In this document: positions 7,977-9,277 of the stretch, piece after piece
How positions within the stretch are numbered: position 1 is the first letter of the stretch
How the letters are laid out: each line of letters opens with the position of its first letter
Source of the DNA: Magnetospira sp.
GTDB taxonomy: Bacteria; Pseudomonadota; Alphaproteobacteria; Rhodospirillales; Magnetospiraceae
DNA: 9,277 nucleotides
Direction: 5' to 3'
Assembly: GCA_028277325.1 (NCBI GenBank)
Contig: JANQGL010000311.1
Coordinates: 1-9,277 of the forward strand
Position numbers and translations under genes: made by a program
Notes under the pieces: model-generated
Seen by the model: only the letters and a program-made list of their open reading frames with translations
Told to the model about the DNA's origin: nothing
The model's database searches: none

Positions 7977-9277
7977 ATGCGCCCGGAATCCCTGTTTCCC
8001 CTGTTCAGGCCGGTCACCACCCTGCCCGGCCTCGGGCCGCGCCTGGGCAAGCTGGCCGAACGGTTGGCGGGGCCGCACACGGTGGACCTGCTGTGGCACC
8101 TGCCGACCGGACTCATCGACCGGCGGTTCTCGCCGACCGTCGCCGAGGCGCCGTCCGGCACCATCGCCACCCTGACGGTGACCGTGGAATCCCACCAGCC
8201 TCCACCGCGTCCGCGGTTGCCTTACAAGGTGCTGTGTTCGGACGCCACCGGGTTCCTGCACCTCGTCTACTTCCATGCCCGTCCCGACTATCTCCTCCGT
8301 CAGTTGCCGCCCGGCGAAACCCGTCTGGTCAGCGGCCGCGTCGAGCGCTACGGGCCGGAAATCCAGATGCCGCATCCGGACCACGTGGCGATGCCCGGGG
8401 CGGCCGACAGCCTGCCGGCCGTCGAGCCGGTCTATCCGCTCACGGCCGGCCTCAGCCTGCGAGTCCTGCGCAGGGCGATCCAGGGCGCCCTCGACCTGAC
8501 GCCGGATTTGCCGGAATGGCTCGATCCGGCGCAGGCGGCGCGGGACTCCTGGCCGGCCTGGCGGGACGCCATCGGTTCCGTCCATGCCCCGGTCGAACCG
8601 GCGGACACCGGGCCGGACACGGCGGCCCGCCGCCGCCTCGCCTACGATGAACTGCTGGCCAACCAGCTGGCCCTGATGCTGGTCCGGCGGCGGATGAAAC
8701 GCGCCGCCGGGCGTTCGGTGCGCGGCGACGGCCGCCTGCGGAACAAGGTTCTGGCGGCGCTGCCGTTCAAGCTCACGGCGTCGCAACGGGCCGCCGGCCG
8801 GGACATCGAAACCGACATGGCGGCCGACAGCCGGATGCTGCGCCTGTTGCAGGGCGACGTGGGCAGCGGCAAGACGGTGGTCGCCCTGCTCGCCATGCTC
8901 ACCGCGGTGGAAGCCGGCGCCCAGGCCGCCCTGATGGCGCCGACCGACGTCCTGGCCCGCCAGCACCTGGACACCATCGCTCCGTTGGCCGAGGCGGCCG
9001 GGGTGCGGGCGGTATTGCTGACCGGCCGCGAGAAGGGCCGCAAGCGGCAGGCGGTGCTCGACGCCCTGGCCGACGGCGCGGCCGGGGTGGCGGTGGGGAC
9101 CCACGCCCTGTTCCAGGACGACGTGGCGTTTCGCGACCTCGCCCTGGCGGTGATCGACGAACAGCACCGGTTCGGCGTCCACCAACGGCTCGGCCTGGCC
9201 GCCAAGGGGCGCGCGGTCGACGTTCTGGTCACCACCGCGACGCCGATCCCGCGCACCCTGATGCTGACCGCCTACGG
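7977..9277 (+). CDS. recG: ATP-dependent DNA helicase RecG, N-terminal part
   Basis: RecG remodels stalled replication forks and branch-migrates Holliday junctions. The window holds 433 codons of a protein usually near 690 residues; the reading frame is open to the right edge, so truncation is only due to the window. The N-terminal wedge/OB-fold region comes first (LFRPVTTLPGLGPRLGKLAERL, then an OB-type stretch around residues 55-140), followed by the helicase core: LPFKLTASQRAAGRDIE, Walker A GDVGSGKT (293-300), DEQH box (394-397, IDEQHRFGV), and TTATPIPRTL near the end. All visible motifs look intact. The ATG at 7977 is chosen because homology to RecG starts there; ACGGAA about 7 bp upstream is a weak ribosome-binding site. 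It is divergent from sdhE-mfd. Confidence 0.95.
   Translation, partial: MRPESLFPLFRPVTTLPGLGPRLGKLAERLAGPHTVDLLWHLPTGLIDRRFSPTVAEAPSGTIATLTVTVESHQPPPRPRLPYKVLCSDATGFLHLVYFHARPDYLLRQLPPGETRLVSGRVERYGPEIQMPHPDHVAMPGAADSLPAVEPVYPLTAGLSLRVLRRAIQGALDLTPDLPEWLDPAQAARDSWPAWRDAIGSVHAPVEPADTGPDTAARRRLAYDELLANQLALMLVRRRMKRAAGRSVRGDGRLRNKVLAALPFKLTASQRAAGRDIETDMAADSRMLRLLQGDVGSGKTVVALLAMLTAVEAGAQAALMAPTDVLARQHLDTIAPLAEAAGVRAVLLTGREKGRKRQAVLDALADGAAGVAVGTHALFQDDVAFRDLALAVIDEQHRFGVHQRLGLAAKGRAVDVLVTTATPIPRTLMLTAY

Overview
The window looks like chromosome from a GC-rich alphaproteobacterium, probably of the Rhodospirillales. The reasons are strong G/C bias at third codon positions, a divergent recG / sdhE-mfd arrangement that is common in alphaproteobacteria, and a PleD-type REC-REC-GGDEF protein. 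The taxon is inferred from gene content and not proven. Most of the window is ordinary housekeeping sequence. The unusual material is a rearranged parA fragment at the left edge, a low-GC island with repeats at about 1.26-1.56 kb, and a cluster of three small palindromic elements between sdhE and recG.

Layout: (1) 1-319 holds two pieces of one ParA-family ATPase gene in opposite orientations, joined at a 7+1+7 bp palindrome. (2) 316-1198 is a tight cluster of a bacteriohemerythrin with all its iron ligands, then a four-helix CopD-like membrane protein; each start overlaps the preceding stop. (3) 1199-1786 is mostly non-genic: a GC palindrome, an AT-rich patch with a possible 41-residue ORF, a complex ~113 bp inverted-repeat element, and a possible small membrane-protein remnant on the minus strand. 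(4) 1787-3822 is a degenerate PleD-like protein followed, with an ATGA overlap, by a FrnE-type DsbA-family oxidoreductase. (5) 3907-7643 on the minus strand is sdhE followed by mfd, with a 4-bp TTGA overlap; both appear to start with TTG. (6) 7696-7934 holds three copies of a CTAG-bounded, IS630-type MITE-like repeat. (7) 7977-9277 is the N-terminal 433 codons of recG, cut by the window edge.

Functionally, mfd (transcription-coupled repair) and recG (fork and Holliday-junction remodelling) flank a shared control region that the small elements have filled, so they may have changed expression of both. The hemerythrin/CopD pair suggests O2 or metal-related physiology. The PleD-like protein has lost the GGDEF signature and most phosphorylation-pocket residues, so it probably acts as a binding or scaffold protein and not as a diguanylate cyclase. 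I see no tRNA, rRNA, CRISPR array, transposase or complete new multigene system.
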